Translations under genes and position numbers: made by a program
Notes under the pieces: generated by a model
What the model saw: the letters and a program-made list of their open reading frames with translations, nothing else
Database searches by the model: none
Told to the model about the DNA's origin: nothing
Shown: in pieces, positions 13,697 through 21,047 of the stretch
Layout of the letters: each line of letters starts with the position of its first letter
Numbering within the stretch: position 1 is the first letter of the stretch
Assembly (NCBI GenBank): GCA_050694215.1
Contig: JBOGXB010000033.1
Coordinates: 1 to 21,705 of the forward strand
Length of the DNA: 21,705 bases
DNA from: JBOGXB01 sp050694215
Lineage (GTDB): Bacteria; Actinomycetota; CADDZG01; WHSQ01
Direction: 5' to 3'

Positions 13697-14842
13697 CTAC
13701 GCAACCCTCCGCGAGCGGTCCACGATGTCTGGGAGGTGCTCGAGAACCGCGTCGACGTCACCGGAAGTCGATGAGCGCCCCAGAGTGAAGCGAAGGCTCC
13801 CCTTGGCCAGCTCTCGATCCACCCCGATCGCCAGCAACACGTGCGAGGGATCGAGGGCCCCCGACGCGCACGCCGACCCCGACGAGCACGCGATGTCGGC
13901 CTGGTCCAGCAGCAGCAGCAGGATCTCCCCCTCGGCCCCCGGGATACAGACATTGAGGTTGTTGGCCGCGCGGCGTCCCTGCGATCCGTTCACGATCATG
14001 TCGGGAAAGGATTCCAGCATGCCTGCGAGGAGGCGATCCCTCAACTCGCCTACCCGCTCCGACTTCTCGTGGACCTCCTTGGCGGCAATCTCGGCCGCGA
14101 TCCCGAACCCTGCAATCCCCGGCACGTTGAGCGTCCCCGAGCGCATCCCCCGCTCCTGGCCTCCTCCGTGGATCACCGCCTCGATGGGTACGTGGGAGCG
14201 AACGAACAAGGCTCCCACTCCCTTTGGACCACCCACCTTGTGCGCGGCGAACGCCGCGAGGTCGACCCCCCAAGCGTGAACGTCGACGGGGATGTTCCCG
14301 AGGGCCTGCACCGCGTCCGTGTGGACGAACGTGGCGGGGTTCGCCTCCTTGACCGCGGACACGATCGCAGGGATGTCCTGGACCGTCCCGATCTCGTTGT
14401 TCACCGTCATGACCGAGACCAGCAGGGTCTTCGACCCAACGGCGGCCCCCACCCTCTCTGGCTCGACCAACCCATCGGGCGTCACGGGGACGACCGTCAC
14501 GTCGAAGCCATGGCCCTCGAGAGCGTGCGCGGCGTCGAGAACGGCGTGGTGTTCGAACGCGGTCACGACGATGTGGTTGCCGTTGCCCCTGAGCTTCTCG
14601 GCCGCGCCTTTGATCGCAAGGTTGTCGGCCTCGGTGCCGCCGCCCGTGAAGACGATCTCCCCCGGACCGGCTCCGATCGCGGCCGCAACCCGCTCTCGTG
14701 CATCCTCGACCTGCTCCTTCGCCCGCCTGCCGACCGCGTGCACGGAGGAGGGGTTGCCGAAGTCCTCCTCGAGGATGTGGAGCATGAGCTCCGTGACCTC
14801 CGGGAGCACGGGCGTCGTGGCTGCGTGGTCGAGGTAGTGCAT
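13697..14842 (-). CDS. iscS: Cysteine desulfurase (IscS/NifS type)
   Basis: A 381-residue PLP enzyme converting cysteine to alanine and an enzyme-bound persulfide. Visible features are the N-terminal MHYLDHAATTP, the PLP-stacking FEHHA (H98/H99), TDAVQ (D176, Q179), the PLP lysine K202 in AAHKVGGPKG and the active-site cysteine C325 in the SSGSACASG loop. The extended Cys loop marks group I (IscS/NifS) rather than SufS. I start at the ATG of MHYLDH; a longer frame to 14911 adds an arginine-rich leader without similarity. GAGG lies just upstream. Three bases separate it from mnmA, so its prime task here is probably tRNA thiolation; Fe-S assembly elsewhere in the cell is also possible. No iscU or iscR is in the window. 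Confidence 0.95.
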   Translation of the reverse strand: MHYLDHAATTPVLPEVTELMLHILEEDFGNPSSVHAVGRRAKEQVEDARERVAAAIGAGPGEIVFTGGGTEADNLAIKGAAEKLRGNGNHIVVTAFEHHAVLDAAHALEGHGFDVTVVPVTPDGLVEPERVGAAVGSKTLLVSVMTVNNEIGTVQDIPAIVSAVKEANPATFVHTDAVQALGNIPVDVHAWGVDLAAFAAHKVGGPKGVGALFVRSHVPIEAVIHGGGQERGMRSGTLNVPGIAGFGIAAEIAAKEVHEKSERVGELRDRLLAGMLESFPDMIVNGSQGRRAANNLNVCIPGAEGEILLLLLDQADIACSSGSACASGALDPSHVLLAIGVDRELAKGSLRFTLGRSSTSGDVDAVLEHLPDIVDRSRRVA

Positions 14843-14932
14843 GACCTCAAGGATAAGAGGCCGCCGGCCCTCGCCCCTTCGTCTGCAACATAGCTCTGCC
14901 CCTGGAGCCACGTGTGGCGTGGTCTCGGGCGC

Positions 14933-15319
14933 TCAGTTTCCGGGGGGTGGGGGGTCCTCGTCCTCGTCGGTGAGGCGGCGTTCGAGGTCCTCGATCGTGC
15001 GATCGAGCGAGTCCTCGGCCGTGGCTCTGCGGTTGCGCTCGTAGTCCCTCATCCTCTGCGGATAGCCCACGACCTGGGCGTCGTAGACGGGGACGCCGAG
15101 GCGCCGGCAGAAGGCGAATCCGTCCTCCGGGTCCTTGACCGGGCCGCGCAGGTGCTCGCCGTAGCGGTCCACCAGCAAGAGAGTCGTGGGGCTCGTGGCC
15201 GTGCGCGGCTCGATGTAGCCCTCCACACCCTTGTGCTCGGACGCGAACGCCTCCAGCTCGGCGAGAGCGGGGTTGCTCCGCCTGCTGAAGAAGCTCCTGA
15301 TCCGGTCGCCCAGGCCCAC
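14933..15319 (-). CDS. Conserved-looking hypothetical protein, unknown function
   Basis: I do not recognise this 128-residue protein. It starts at GTG 15319, eight bases into the gap after the etfA stop, with AAGGGG a few bases ahead. The N-terminal part is basic (IRSFFSRR), the middle (about 20-90) looks like a compact alpha/beta domain with the strand TTLLLVDRYG and the segment GFAFCRRLGVPVYDAQVVGYPQRMRDYERN, here split by a single cysteine, C71, and the C-terminal third is a charged helix (about 93-118) followed by an acidic proline-rich tail. No signal peptide or membrane segment is seen. Tight spacing to etfA suggests co-expression with ETF. Confidence 0.72.
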   Translation of the reverse strand: MGLGDRIRSFFSRRSNPALAELEAFASEHKGVEGYIEPRTATSPTTLLLVDRYGEHLRGPVKDPEDGFAFCRRLGVPVYDAQVVGYPQRMRDYERNRRATAEDSLDRTIEDLERRLTDEDEDPPPPGN

Positions 15320-15326
15320 TGCCCCT

Positions 15327-16283
15327 TTAGCCCTTGCGGGACTTCACCTCTTCGATGAGCTTCGGCACGATCTTGAGCGCATCGCCCACCACCCCGAGAT
15401 CGGAGATCTGGAAGATCGGGGCCTCCTCGTCCTTGTTGATCGCGATGATCTTGTTCGCACCCTTCATCCCGACCATGTGCTGGGTGGCGCCGCTGATACC
15501 GACTGCGATGTAGACGCCGGGCTTGACGGTCTTGCCCGTCTGCCCGATCTGGTAGGCGTACGGCACCCAGCCGGCATCGACCACCGCACGGGTCGCACCC
15601 ACGGCGGCGCTGCCGATCGCGTCCGCGAGCTGGTCGAGGAGCTCGAAGTTCTTCGGGTCCTGCAGGCCGCGGCCCCCGGAGATGACCACGTCTGCTTCCT
15701 CGAGCTTCGGGCCGGCTGCCTGCTCCTCGTGACGCTCCACGCGTTTCGCCTTCTTGGCGTCGTCGCCGATCTGAACGTCGACGGGGACGACGTCGGCTTC
15801 GCCTCCCGAGGGCTCCGGCGTGAAGGACTTGGGCCGGACGATCACGAGCCTGGGGCTGCCTTCGAGCTCGACGTCAACTATCTGATTTCCGCCGAAGATG
15901 GCCGTCTTCGCCCTGGACGTGCTCTCGATCTCCATCACGTTCGACATCAGCGTAGCGCCCAGCCGTGCAGAGAGACGGCCGGCGATGTCGCGCGAGTCGT
16001 AGTTGAGCGCGAACAGGAGGAGCTCGGGCGAATGCTCCTGCACCAGGTGATGGAGCGCCTCGGTCGCGGGCTGCGCGATGTAGTCGTCGTAGACCTCGTC
16101 GTCCGCTACATAGACGGTCTTGGCCCCATACTCTCCGGCCTCTTTCGCCGCCTCGCTCGCCCCCTTGCCCAGCACGACCGCCGCGAGGTCGCCTCCGAGC
16201 GACCTGGCTTTGGTGAGGATCTCGAGTGCGGTCTGATCGAGCTTGCCGTCCGCTTGCTCTGCGTAAACCCAGGTGGCTCCCAT
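15327..16283 (-). CDS. etfA: Electron transfer flavoprotein subunit alpha
   Basis: A 318-residue ETF alpha chain. The N-terminal domain (about 1-185) is the alpha/beta domain shared with the beta chain; the C-terminal domain (about 195-318) binds FAD through SGGRG (202-206), GQTGKTV (247-253), GISGATQH (262-269) and the DLGVVGD segment (295-301). The heterodimer accepts electrons from acyl-CoA dehydrogenases and hands them to ETF-quinone oxidoreductase, which is not in this window. It follows etfB by 3 bp. The two acyl-CoA dehydrogenase subunits at 7086-9382 are obvious candidate donors. Confidence 0.97.
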   Translation of the reverse strand: MGATWVYAEQADGKLDQTALEILTKARSLGGDLAAVVLGKGASEAAKEAGEYGAKTVYVADDEVYDDYIAQPATEALHHLVQEHSPELLLFALNYDSRDIAGRLSARLGATLMSNVMEIESTSRAKTAIFGGNQIVDVELEGSPRLVIVRPKSFTPEPSGGEADVVPVDVQIGDDAKKAKRVERHEEQAAGPKLEEADVVISGGRGLQDPKNFELLDQLADAIGSAAVGATRAVVDAGWVPYAYQIGQTGKTVKPGVYIAVGISGATQHMVGMKGANKIIAINKDEEAPIFQISDLGVVGDALKIVPKLIEEVKSRKG

Positions 16284-16286
16284 CGA

Positions 16287-17051
16287 TCAGATCACCTTCG
16301 CTTCCTTCAGGAAGTCCGCGATCCTTGCGGCTCCCGTGCCGTCGTCCTCGATGACCTCGCCGGCCTTGCGCTCCTCCGCGTCGACCAGCTCGGCGACCTT
16401 CTGCTTGATCGCCACGTCATCACCCGACAGGCCGAGGTCGGACAGCGACAGTGTCTCGACCGGCTTCTTCTTCGCCGCCATGATCCCCTTGAACGACGCG
16501 TACCGAGGCTCGTTCACACCGGCGGTGACCGTTATCAGCGCCGGCAATGAGCACTCGACGACGTGGTAGCCGTCGGCCGTCTGACGGTCGACCTTGATGG
16601 CGCCGTTCGAGCCCTCGATCGTCTTCACGAACGTGACCATGGGGACGCCCAGGAACTCGGCGATCGTTGCCGCCATGGTTCCCGTGTACCCATCGGTCGA
16701 CTCGACTCCCGCGATCACGAGGTCGTACTGGTTGCGTCCGATCGCGGCGGCAAGAACGCGGGCGGTGACGAGGGCGTCGGCTCCCTGCAGAGCGCCGTCT
16801 GAGATCAGGATGCCCTTGTCGGCGCCCATCGAGAGACCCCTGCGGATCGCTTCCATGGCCGCCTCGGGCCCCATGCAGACGAGGGTCACCTCGCCTTCGT
16901 GAGCCTCCTTGAGCTGGAGCCCGGCCTCCACCCCGAACTCGTCCCCCGGGTCGAGAACGCCCTGCACGCCCTCCCGCTTGAGACGGGTCCCGTCCATCTC
17001 CTGCGGGAGGTTGGGATCCGGGATGTGTTTCACGCACACCACGATGTTCAC
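16287..17051 (-). CDS. etfB: Electron transfer flavoprotein subunit beta
   Basis: A 254-residue ETF beta chain that binds structural AMP and carries the recognition loop for acyl-CoA dehydrogenases. The N terminus VVCVKHIPDP, the AGVESTDGYTGT region (114-124) and the family signature LPALITVTAGVNEPRY (169-184) are complete. GTG start at 17051 with AGGAGGT about 6 bases upstream. It is the first gene of the run that continues through etfA, the hypothetical gene, iscS, mnmA, the methyltransferase and ligA. A 118-bp gap upstream contains two nested inverted repeats and probably the promoter. Confidence 0.97.
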   Translation of the reverse strand: MNIVVCVKHIPDPNLPQEMDGTRLKREGVQGVLDPGDEFGVEAGLQLKEAHEGEVTLVCMGPEAAMEAIRRGLSMGADKGILISDGALQGADALVTARVLAAAIGRNQYDLVIAGVESTDGYTGTMAATIAEFLGVPMVTFVKTIEGSNGAIKVDRQTADGYHVVECSLPALITVTAGVNEPRYASFKGIMAAKKKPVETLSLSDLGLSGDDVAIKQKVAELVDAEERKAGEVIEDDGTGAARIADFLKEAKVI

Positions 17052-17069
17052 GAACTACCTCCTGGTTTC

Positions 17070-17139
17070 GTACGGAAAGAGATGTCGGAGTCGAGTGCTT
17101 GCAAGAGCAAGCACCTTACCCCATGCCCATTCTCCGTAC
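17070..17139. promoter_or_regulatory. Nested inverted repeats upstream of etfB (possible operator or hairpin)
   Basis: GTGCTTGC (17095-17102) and GCAAGCAC (17107-17114) are perfect 8-base arms around AAGA. They are enclosed by a second perfect pair, GTACGGA (17070-17076) and TCCGTAC (17133-17139). The element lies in the gap between the MBL gene stop and the etfB start, both on the minus strand. There is no T tract after either stem, so an operator or leader hairpin seems more likely than an intrinsic terminator. Confidence 0.4.
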
Positions 17140-17169
17140 CGTCGAGACCGCCCAGGTGCTCTCCCGCAC

Positions 17170-18162
17170 TCAGAGTGAGGGGGACCGATAGTAGGTGACA
17201 CCGTCGCGCTCGTCGACGATCGCGTTCCCGTCGTCGACGACGAGGTCCAGGTGAGCGACGACCTCGGAGACACCGAGGAAGACGTCGTAGCCGGTTAACT
17301 TCGGATAGATCTCCGAGGCGATCTCGTACGGGCTCTTGCCCTCGCGTCCGAGGTGGCCGGCAACCGTCGCCTTGCGCTTCTCGTGATGCTCGATCGTTCG
17401 TGCGATCAGCGCTCCCGGATTCGTGATCGGGTCACCGTGGCCCGGATACGCGAGGGTGAGCTCGAGGGCCGCCATCCTTTCCAACGACGCGAGGTACTCC
17501 TCGAGCGAGCGACGTCTCTCCCCCGGCTCGTCCAGCGACGGCTCGAGGAGAGGGTTGGGCGATACGTCGGGGAGGAGCTGGTCGCCGGCGAACATGGTGC
17601 CGGACGCGCGGTCCACGTAAACCATGTGGCCGCCGGTGTGCCCGGGCATGTTCATGGCCTCGAGCTCGAACCCACCGTCGGAGCTCTCGAACTCGAACAG
17701 GTCGTCGTCTCTCACGGGGATGACCTCGTCGTGCCTGAGACCGGGATGCGGATCCTTCTTGCGCTCCTGGTCCATCTTGAACAGCAGCTCGAGCGGCATC
17801 CCGGCTTCGAGGAGCAAGCGACCCACCTCGAACAGCATCTGGCGGTCGCGCACTCGCTCGATCTCGCGTTGGGGGAAGTAAACGGTCGCACCGGATGACT
17901 CCTGGATCACGTGGACGAGGCCGTAATGATCTGGGTGCGCGTGGGTCACGAGGACGCGTTCGATGGACTCGAGGAAGTAGCCGGCCGAGGTCAGCGCGAT
18001 CACGAGAGCGTTGTGCGAGGCGGGAGTGTTGATACCCGCATCGACGAGGGTGAGCGGCTCCGCCTCGATCAGGTACGCGTTAACAGGCCCGACCGCGTAG
18101 GGGGTGGGCATCTCGATGCGACGAACGGGGAGGCTTCGTCGATCCGGGTCTGGTCGATGCAT
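17170..18162 (-). CDS. MBL-fold metallo-hydrolase
   Basis: A metallo-beta-lactamase-fold hydrolase (330 residues from the ATG at 18162) with a complete dinuclear zinc site: THAHPDH (H74, H76, D78, H79), PGHTGGH (H175), AGDQ (D194) and YPGHGDP (H242). A C-terminal helical region (about 250-330, with YDVFLGVSEVVAHL) resembles the winged-helix-like tail of the LACTB2/glyoxalase-II-like group found in actinomycetes. It probably hydrolyses a thioester or a phosphodiester; the substrate is not evident. The frame stays open to a GTG at 18204, but neither start has a good ribosome binding site; I prefer the ATG because it leaves room for a divergent promoter with the VOC gene. It lies 118 bp upstream of etfB on the same strand. 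Confidence 0.88.
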   Translation of the reverse strand: MHRPDPDRRSLPVRRIEMPTPYAVGPVNAYLIEAEPLTLVDAGINTPASHNALVIALTSAGYFLESIERVLVTHAHPDHYGLVHVIQESSGATVYFPQREIERVRDRQMLFEVGRLLLEAGMPLELLFKMDQERKKDPHPGLRHDEVIPVRDDDLFEFESSDGGFELEAMNMPGHTGGHMVYVDRASGTMFAGDQLLPDVSPNPLLEPSLDEPGERRRSLEEYLASLERMAALELTLAYPGHGDPITNPGALIARTIEHHEKRKATVAGHLGREGKSPYEIASEIYPKLTGYDVFLGVSEVVAHLDLVVDDGNAIVDERDGVTYYRSPSL

Positions 18163-18253
18163 CGGGACAGGATACGCGGGCCGGAATCGAGGAGGCTCGG
18201 TCACGCCCGAGGGGTAGCCTGCACGCGCGCGGGCGCATCAAGGAGGGAACCTC

Positions 18254-18676
18254 ATGGCGACTCAGATCCAGGTCACATTCGATTGCGCGGATCCCGCCCG
18301 CCTGGCCGAGTTCTGGGCTCAAGCCCTCGGCTACGTTCAGCAGGGCCCACCTGAAGGCTTCGACTCCTGGGAGTCGTGGCTCACCGCGATGGGCATCCCG
18401 GAGAAGGATTGGACCAATGCCTGCGTCGACCCCGACGGTGTCGGCCCCCGGTTGCTCTTCCAGCGCGTCCCCGAGCCCAAGAGCGTGAAGAACCGCGTCC
18501 ATCTCGACGTCAACGTGGCCCACGGTCTGTCGGGCGCAGCTCAGCACACCCGAGTAAACGAAGAGGTCGAGCGCCTGACCCAGCTGGGGGCCGAGAAGGT
18601 GCGGGAGGTCGAGGAGCGGGGCGAGCACTGGGTTGTCATGCAGGATCCCGAGGGCAACGAGTTCTGCCTGCAATAG
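18254..18676 (+). CDS. VOC-family (glyoxalase/bleomycin-resistance fold) protein
   Basis: A 140-residue protein of two paired beta-alpha-beta-beta-beta units. The first unit runs from VTFDCADPARLAEFWAQALGY, typical of Glyoxalase_6-like proteins, and the second contains RVHLDVNV and ends in DPEGNEFCLQ, where the final glutamate (E137) is a usual metal ligand; H83 of VHLDV is another. It should be a small metal-dependent lyase, isomerase or a binding protein; function is not specified. The ATG is preceded by AAGGAGG at good spacing. Divergent from the MBL gene and convergent with the enoyl-CoA hydratase gene, whose stop is 5 bp away. Confidence 0.87.
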   Translation: MATQIQVTFDCADPARLAEFWAQALGYVQQGPPEGFDSWESWLTAMGIPEKDWTNACVDPDGVGPRLLFQRVPEPKSVKNRVHLDVNVAHGLSGAAQHTRVNEEVERLTQLGAEKVREVEERGEHWVVMQDPEGNEFCLQ

Positions 18677-18681
18677 GCCTG

Positions 18682-19464
18682 TCAGTGGCCGCTGAACTCG
18701 GCCTTGCCCGGGCCCTGCTCGACGAAGGACTTCATCCCGATCTTCTGATCGTCGGTCGAGAAGAGAGCGGCGAACGCCTGTCGCTCGATCAAGAGCCCCG
18801 ACGTCATGTCGAGGTCGATCCCGTTCTGGATCGCCTGTTTGGCCGCGAGGAGCGCCACCGCCGGTCCCTTCGCATAGCGCTCCGCCCACTTCAGCGCCGT
18901 GCCGTACACCTCTGCCGAGGGCACGACCTTGCTGACGAGCCCAATGGCCAGGGCCTCCTCGGGCTTCACGAAGCGCCCCGAGTAGATGAGGTCCTTCGCT
19001 CGCCCGACGCCGACGATGCGGGGGAGGCGCTGTGTGCCTCCGGCTCCCGGGATGACGCCGAGCAGGATCTCAGGCTGCCCGAGCTGGGCTTCCTCGCCGC
19101 AGATCCGAAGATCGCATGCGAGGGCGAGCTCGCACCCTCCCCCCAGCGCGTAACCGTTGATCGCCGCGATGGTCACCTTCGATAACCGTTCGAGGCGCGT
19201 GAAGACGTCCTGGAAGCGGCCGATGTACCGGAACATCGTCACCGCGTCGCGCTCCTGCATCTCATTGATGTCGGCGCCGGCCGCGAACACCTTCTCGCCG
19301 CCCCAGACGACGACAGCCCGCACGCGGTCGTCCTGTTCGGCCGCGTCCACCGCCTCACCGATCTGCCGGGCGACGTCTCCATTGAGAGCATTCACAGGGG
19401 GGCGCTCGAGGCGGATCGTGCCCACGCCGTTTTCGGATACCTCCAGGTTAACGAACTCTCCCAC
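18682..19464 (-). CDS. Enoyl-CoA hydratase/isomerase family protein (crotonase)
   Basis: A 260-residue crotonase. The oxyanion-hole residues lie in AAGADI (about 61-66) and in NGYALGGGCE, and the two catalytic glutamates of enoyl-CoA hydratase are present at E112 (GGGCE) and E132 (GQPEILLG), spaced 20 apart as in the rat enzyme. It should hydrate trans-2-enoyl-CoA to the 3S-hydroxy form, unlike the R-specific MaoC enzymes of the operon. I start at the GTG at 19464, which has AAGGAGG five bases upstream; the open frame extends to 19503 without similarity. Single gene, divergent from the CoA-pyrophosphatase-like gene. Confidence 0.93.
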   Translation of the reverse strand: MGEFVNLEVSENGVGTIRLERPPVNALNGDVARQIGEAVDAAEQDDRVRAVVVWGGEKVFAAGADINEMQERDAVTMFRYIGRFQDVFTRLERLSKVTIAAINGYALGGGCELALACDLRICGEEAQLGQPEILLGVIPGAGGTQRLPRIVGVGRAKDLIYSGRFVKPEEALAIGLVSKVVPSAEVYGTALKWAERYAKGPAVALLAAKQAIQNGIDLDMTSGLLIERQAFAALFSTDDQKIGMKSFVEQGPGKAEFSGH

Positions 19465-19520
19465 GGCTCCTCCTTCTGGCGTGTCTCGCAGTCCAGCCGG
19501 CAATCTACGATGACCTCCAT

Positions 19521-20159
19521 ATGCCAGACGATTTCGCCGACAGCCTTGCTGCTGTGCTCGGCTCTCGCCCTCCCCGCAGCGCGGACGTGGACGATGCTCG
19601 AGAGGCGGCCGTTCTGGTGCCGATCGTTGCCGTCCCGGAGCCGACTCTCATCTTCACGGTGCGCACCGACACCGTCCCGAGCCACAAGGGCCAGATCTCG
19701 TTCCCGGGCGGCTCCATCGACGCGACCGACACGTCCCCCATTCAGGCCGCCCTCAGGGAGACTCAGGAAGAGATCGGTCTCGATCCGAGAAGCGTCCGGG
19801 TGCTGGGCGAGCTCGACGCGTTGCCGACCTTCGTGAGCGGGTTCGTCGTCTCCCCCTTCGTCGGCTGGCTCGAGGAACTCCCGAAGCTCAAGCCCAACCC
19901 GGCCGAGGTCGCCGAGGTCCTGCACGTCCCGATCTCCGACCTCGTCGAGGAGGTAAGGGAGGAGCCCGGGTTCCGCCATCGCGGACGCACTTATCCCACC
20001 GAGGCCTGGATCTGGAACGATCATGTGATCTGGGGTGTCACGGCGCGGCTGCTGAGGCACTTCCTGGTGCTGGTGGCCGAAGCCGGGCTTGCGGAGCCCC
20101 CCGGAGAAACGACCTCGTGGACGGCGTGGCCGCCCCCTCCTCGATCGTCGACCGCATGA
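19521..20159 (+). CDS. CoA pyrophosphatase-like NUDIX hydrolase (NudL type)
   Basis: A 212-residue NUDIX protein. GQISFPGGSIDATD preceded by a histidine (SHKGQ) is the signature upstream of the NUDIX box in the CoA-pyrophosphatase (UPF0035) group, and ALRETQEEIGL supplies the metal-binding REXXEE core. As in E. coli NudL, the position of the first NUDIX glutamate is not a Glu. The predicted reaction is cleavage of CoA or acyl-CoA to 4'-phosphopantetheine derivatives and 3',5'-ADP, which suits the acyl-CoA theme of the region. The last about 20 residues are proline- and serine-rich. The ATG has no clear Shine-Dalgarno; the 56-bp gap to the divergent hydratase start must hold both promoters. 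Confidence 0.85.
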   Translation: MPDDFADSLAAVLGSRPPRSADVDDAREAAVLVPIVAVPEPTLIFTVRTDTVPSHKGQISFPGGSIDATDTSPIQAALRETQEEIGLDPRSVRVLGELDALPTFVSGFVVSPFVGWLEELPKLKPNPAEVAEVLHVPISDLVEEVREEPGFRHRGRTYPTEAWIWNDHVIWGVTARLLRHFLVLVAEAGLAEPPGETTSWTAWPPPPRSSTA

Positions 20160-20183
20160 CCGACCGTCGCGCGTCGCTTTGTT

Positions 20184-20226
20184 CTGAGATATGGCGCGTC
20201 TGTGGAAATTTCTCAGAGGAGACTGA
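20184..20226 (+). other. Short hairpin with an 11-codon open frame in the gap after the NudL-type gene
   Basis: In the 142-bp stretch 20160-20301, TCTGAGA (20183-20189) and TCTCAGA (20211-20217) form a 7-bp inverted pair, and an ATG at 20191 opens MARLWKFLRGD ending at TGA 20224-20226. No ribosome binding site precedes the ATG. It could be a leader element for the small membrane protein/MOSC pair, or chance; nothing else is visible in this gap. Confidence 0.2.
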
Positions 20227-20301
20227 CCCTGAGACCCGGTGGATCGGGCGATCCCGTCAACGTCTGGGCCTCCGGGGAGAATCGCTCGTTTCGATGAGCC
20301 C

Positions 20302-20469
20302 GTGATCCATCTAGTCACGCTGGCTCAGAGCCCCTCGCCGACCCCGACCATCCTCGAGTCTCCTCCCGCGGACCCCCTCCAGGTCGCGGGAGCGGTCGTT
20401 GCGATCGTCCTGGCTCTGGCGGCTGGGATTCTGGGATACCGGATCATCCGCGGGGGCCGGGGCCTGTGA
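20302..20469 (+). CDS. Small single-pass membrane protein, unknown function
   Basis: A 55-residue product from GTG 20302: a short polar N-terminal part rich in Ser, Pro and Thr (AQSPSPTPTILESPP), one strong hydrophobic helix (about 28-46, VAGAVVAIVLALAAGILGY) and a basic tail (RIIRGGRGL), so the C terminus should be inside. Its TGA overlaps the GTG of the MOSC gene (GTGA, 20466-20469), the best evidence that it is translated. The frame is open up to a GTG at 20239. No family is recognised, and no good ribosome binding site is seen. Confidence 0.5.
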   Translation: MIHLVTLAQSPSPTPTILESPPADPLQVAGAVVAIVLALAAGILGYRIIRGGRGL

Positions 20470-20975
20470 CCGTGACCCAGGCCGAGGCTAGGCTCGTTGC
20501 CATGTTCGAGGGCAAGGTGACCGGGATCTTCATTGGCCCGGTGAAGGGCAAGCCCATGATCGGGGTGGAGGACGTCCGCGCGGTGGCGGGGCGGGGCCTG
20601 GAAGGCGATCGCTACTTCGACCGCCGGGGCACCTTCTCGAAGAGGGACCCGGAGTCGCGCGAGATCACGCTGATCGAGCAGGAGGCGGTCGATGCCGCGC
20701 AACGAAGCTACGACGTCGAGGTCGACCCAGCCGAGACACGCCGCAACGTCCTGACCGAGGGGGTTCCGCTCAACCACCTCGTCGACGAGGAGTTCACGGT
20801 CGGAGAGGTGCGGCTACGAGGCCTGAAGCTGTGCGAGCCGTGCGGCCACCTCGAACGAGTGACGGCCAAGGGCGTGAGGGAGCCTCTCATCCATCGGGGA
20901 GGCCTCCGCGCTCAGATCCTCACCGACGGAGTGATCCGGGTGGGCGATCCGGTGAGATCGTCATCCGGTTCTTGA
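20466..20975 (+). CDS. MOSC domain-containing protein
   Basis: A 169-residue protein with one MOSC (molybdenum cofactor sulfurase C-terminal) domain. The GRGLEGDRYF motif (about 43-52), the ITLIEQEAV strand-helix, the conserved ETRRNVLTEGVPLN segment and the cysteine pair in LCEPCGHLE (C122, C125) are standard; the conserved cysteine is thought to handle sulfur or the molybdenum cofactor. The protein is short, without the N-terminal beta-barrel, as in YiiM-like or stand-alone MOSC proteins. GTG 20466 overlaps the upstream stop; the ATG at 20502 fits the family's usual start better, so the first 12 residues are uncertain. No molybdoenzyme is in the window. Confidence 0.88.
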   Translation: MTVTQAEARLVAMFEGKVTGIFIGPVKGKPMIGVEDVRAVAGRGLEGDRYFDRRGTFSKRDPESREITLIEQEAVDAAQRSYDVEVDPAETRRNVLTEGVPLNHLVDEEFTVGEVRLRGLKLCEPCGHLERVTAKGVREPLIHRGGLRAQILTDGVIRVGDPVRSSSGS

Positions 20976-21047
20976 CGCGCCCAGGGATCTGATCGCGGCC
21001 TTCATCCCGGCGCACGGGAACCGGCCAGATGGTCGAGGCGGTGGGGT

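Noticed and set aside
13697..14911. Longer cysteine desulfurase start at 14911
   Set aside because: The extra 23 residues are arginine-rich and lack similarity; the family begins at MHYLDHAATTP.
15231..16550. 439-codon plus-strand open frame opposite etfA and the end of etfB
   Set aside because: Same GC-driven effect; ETF signatures on the other strand are intact.
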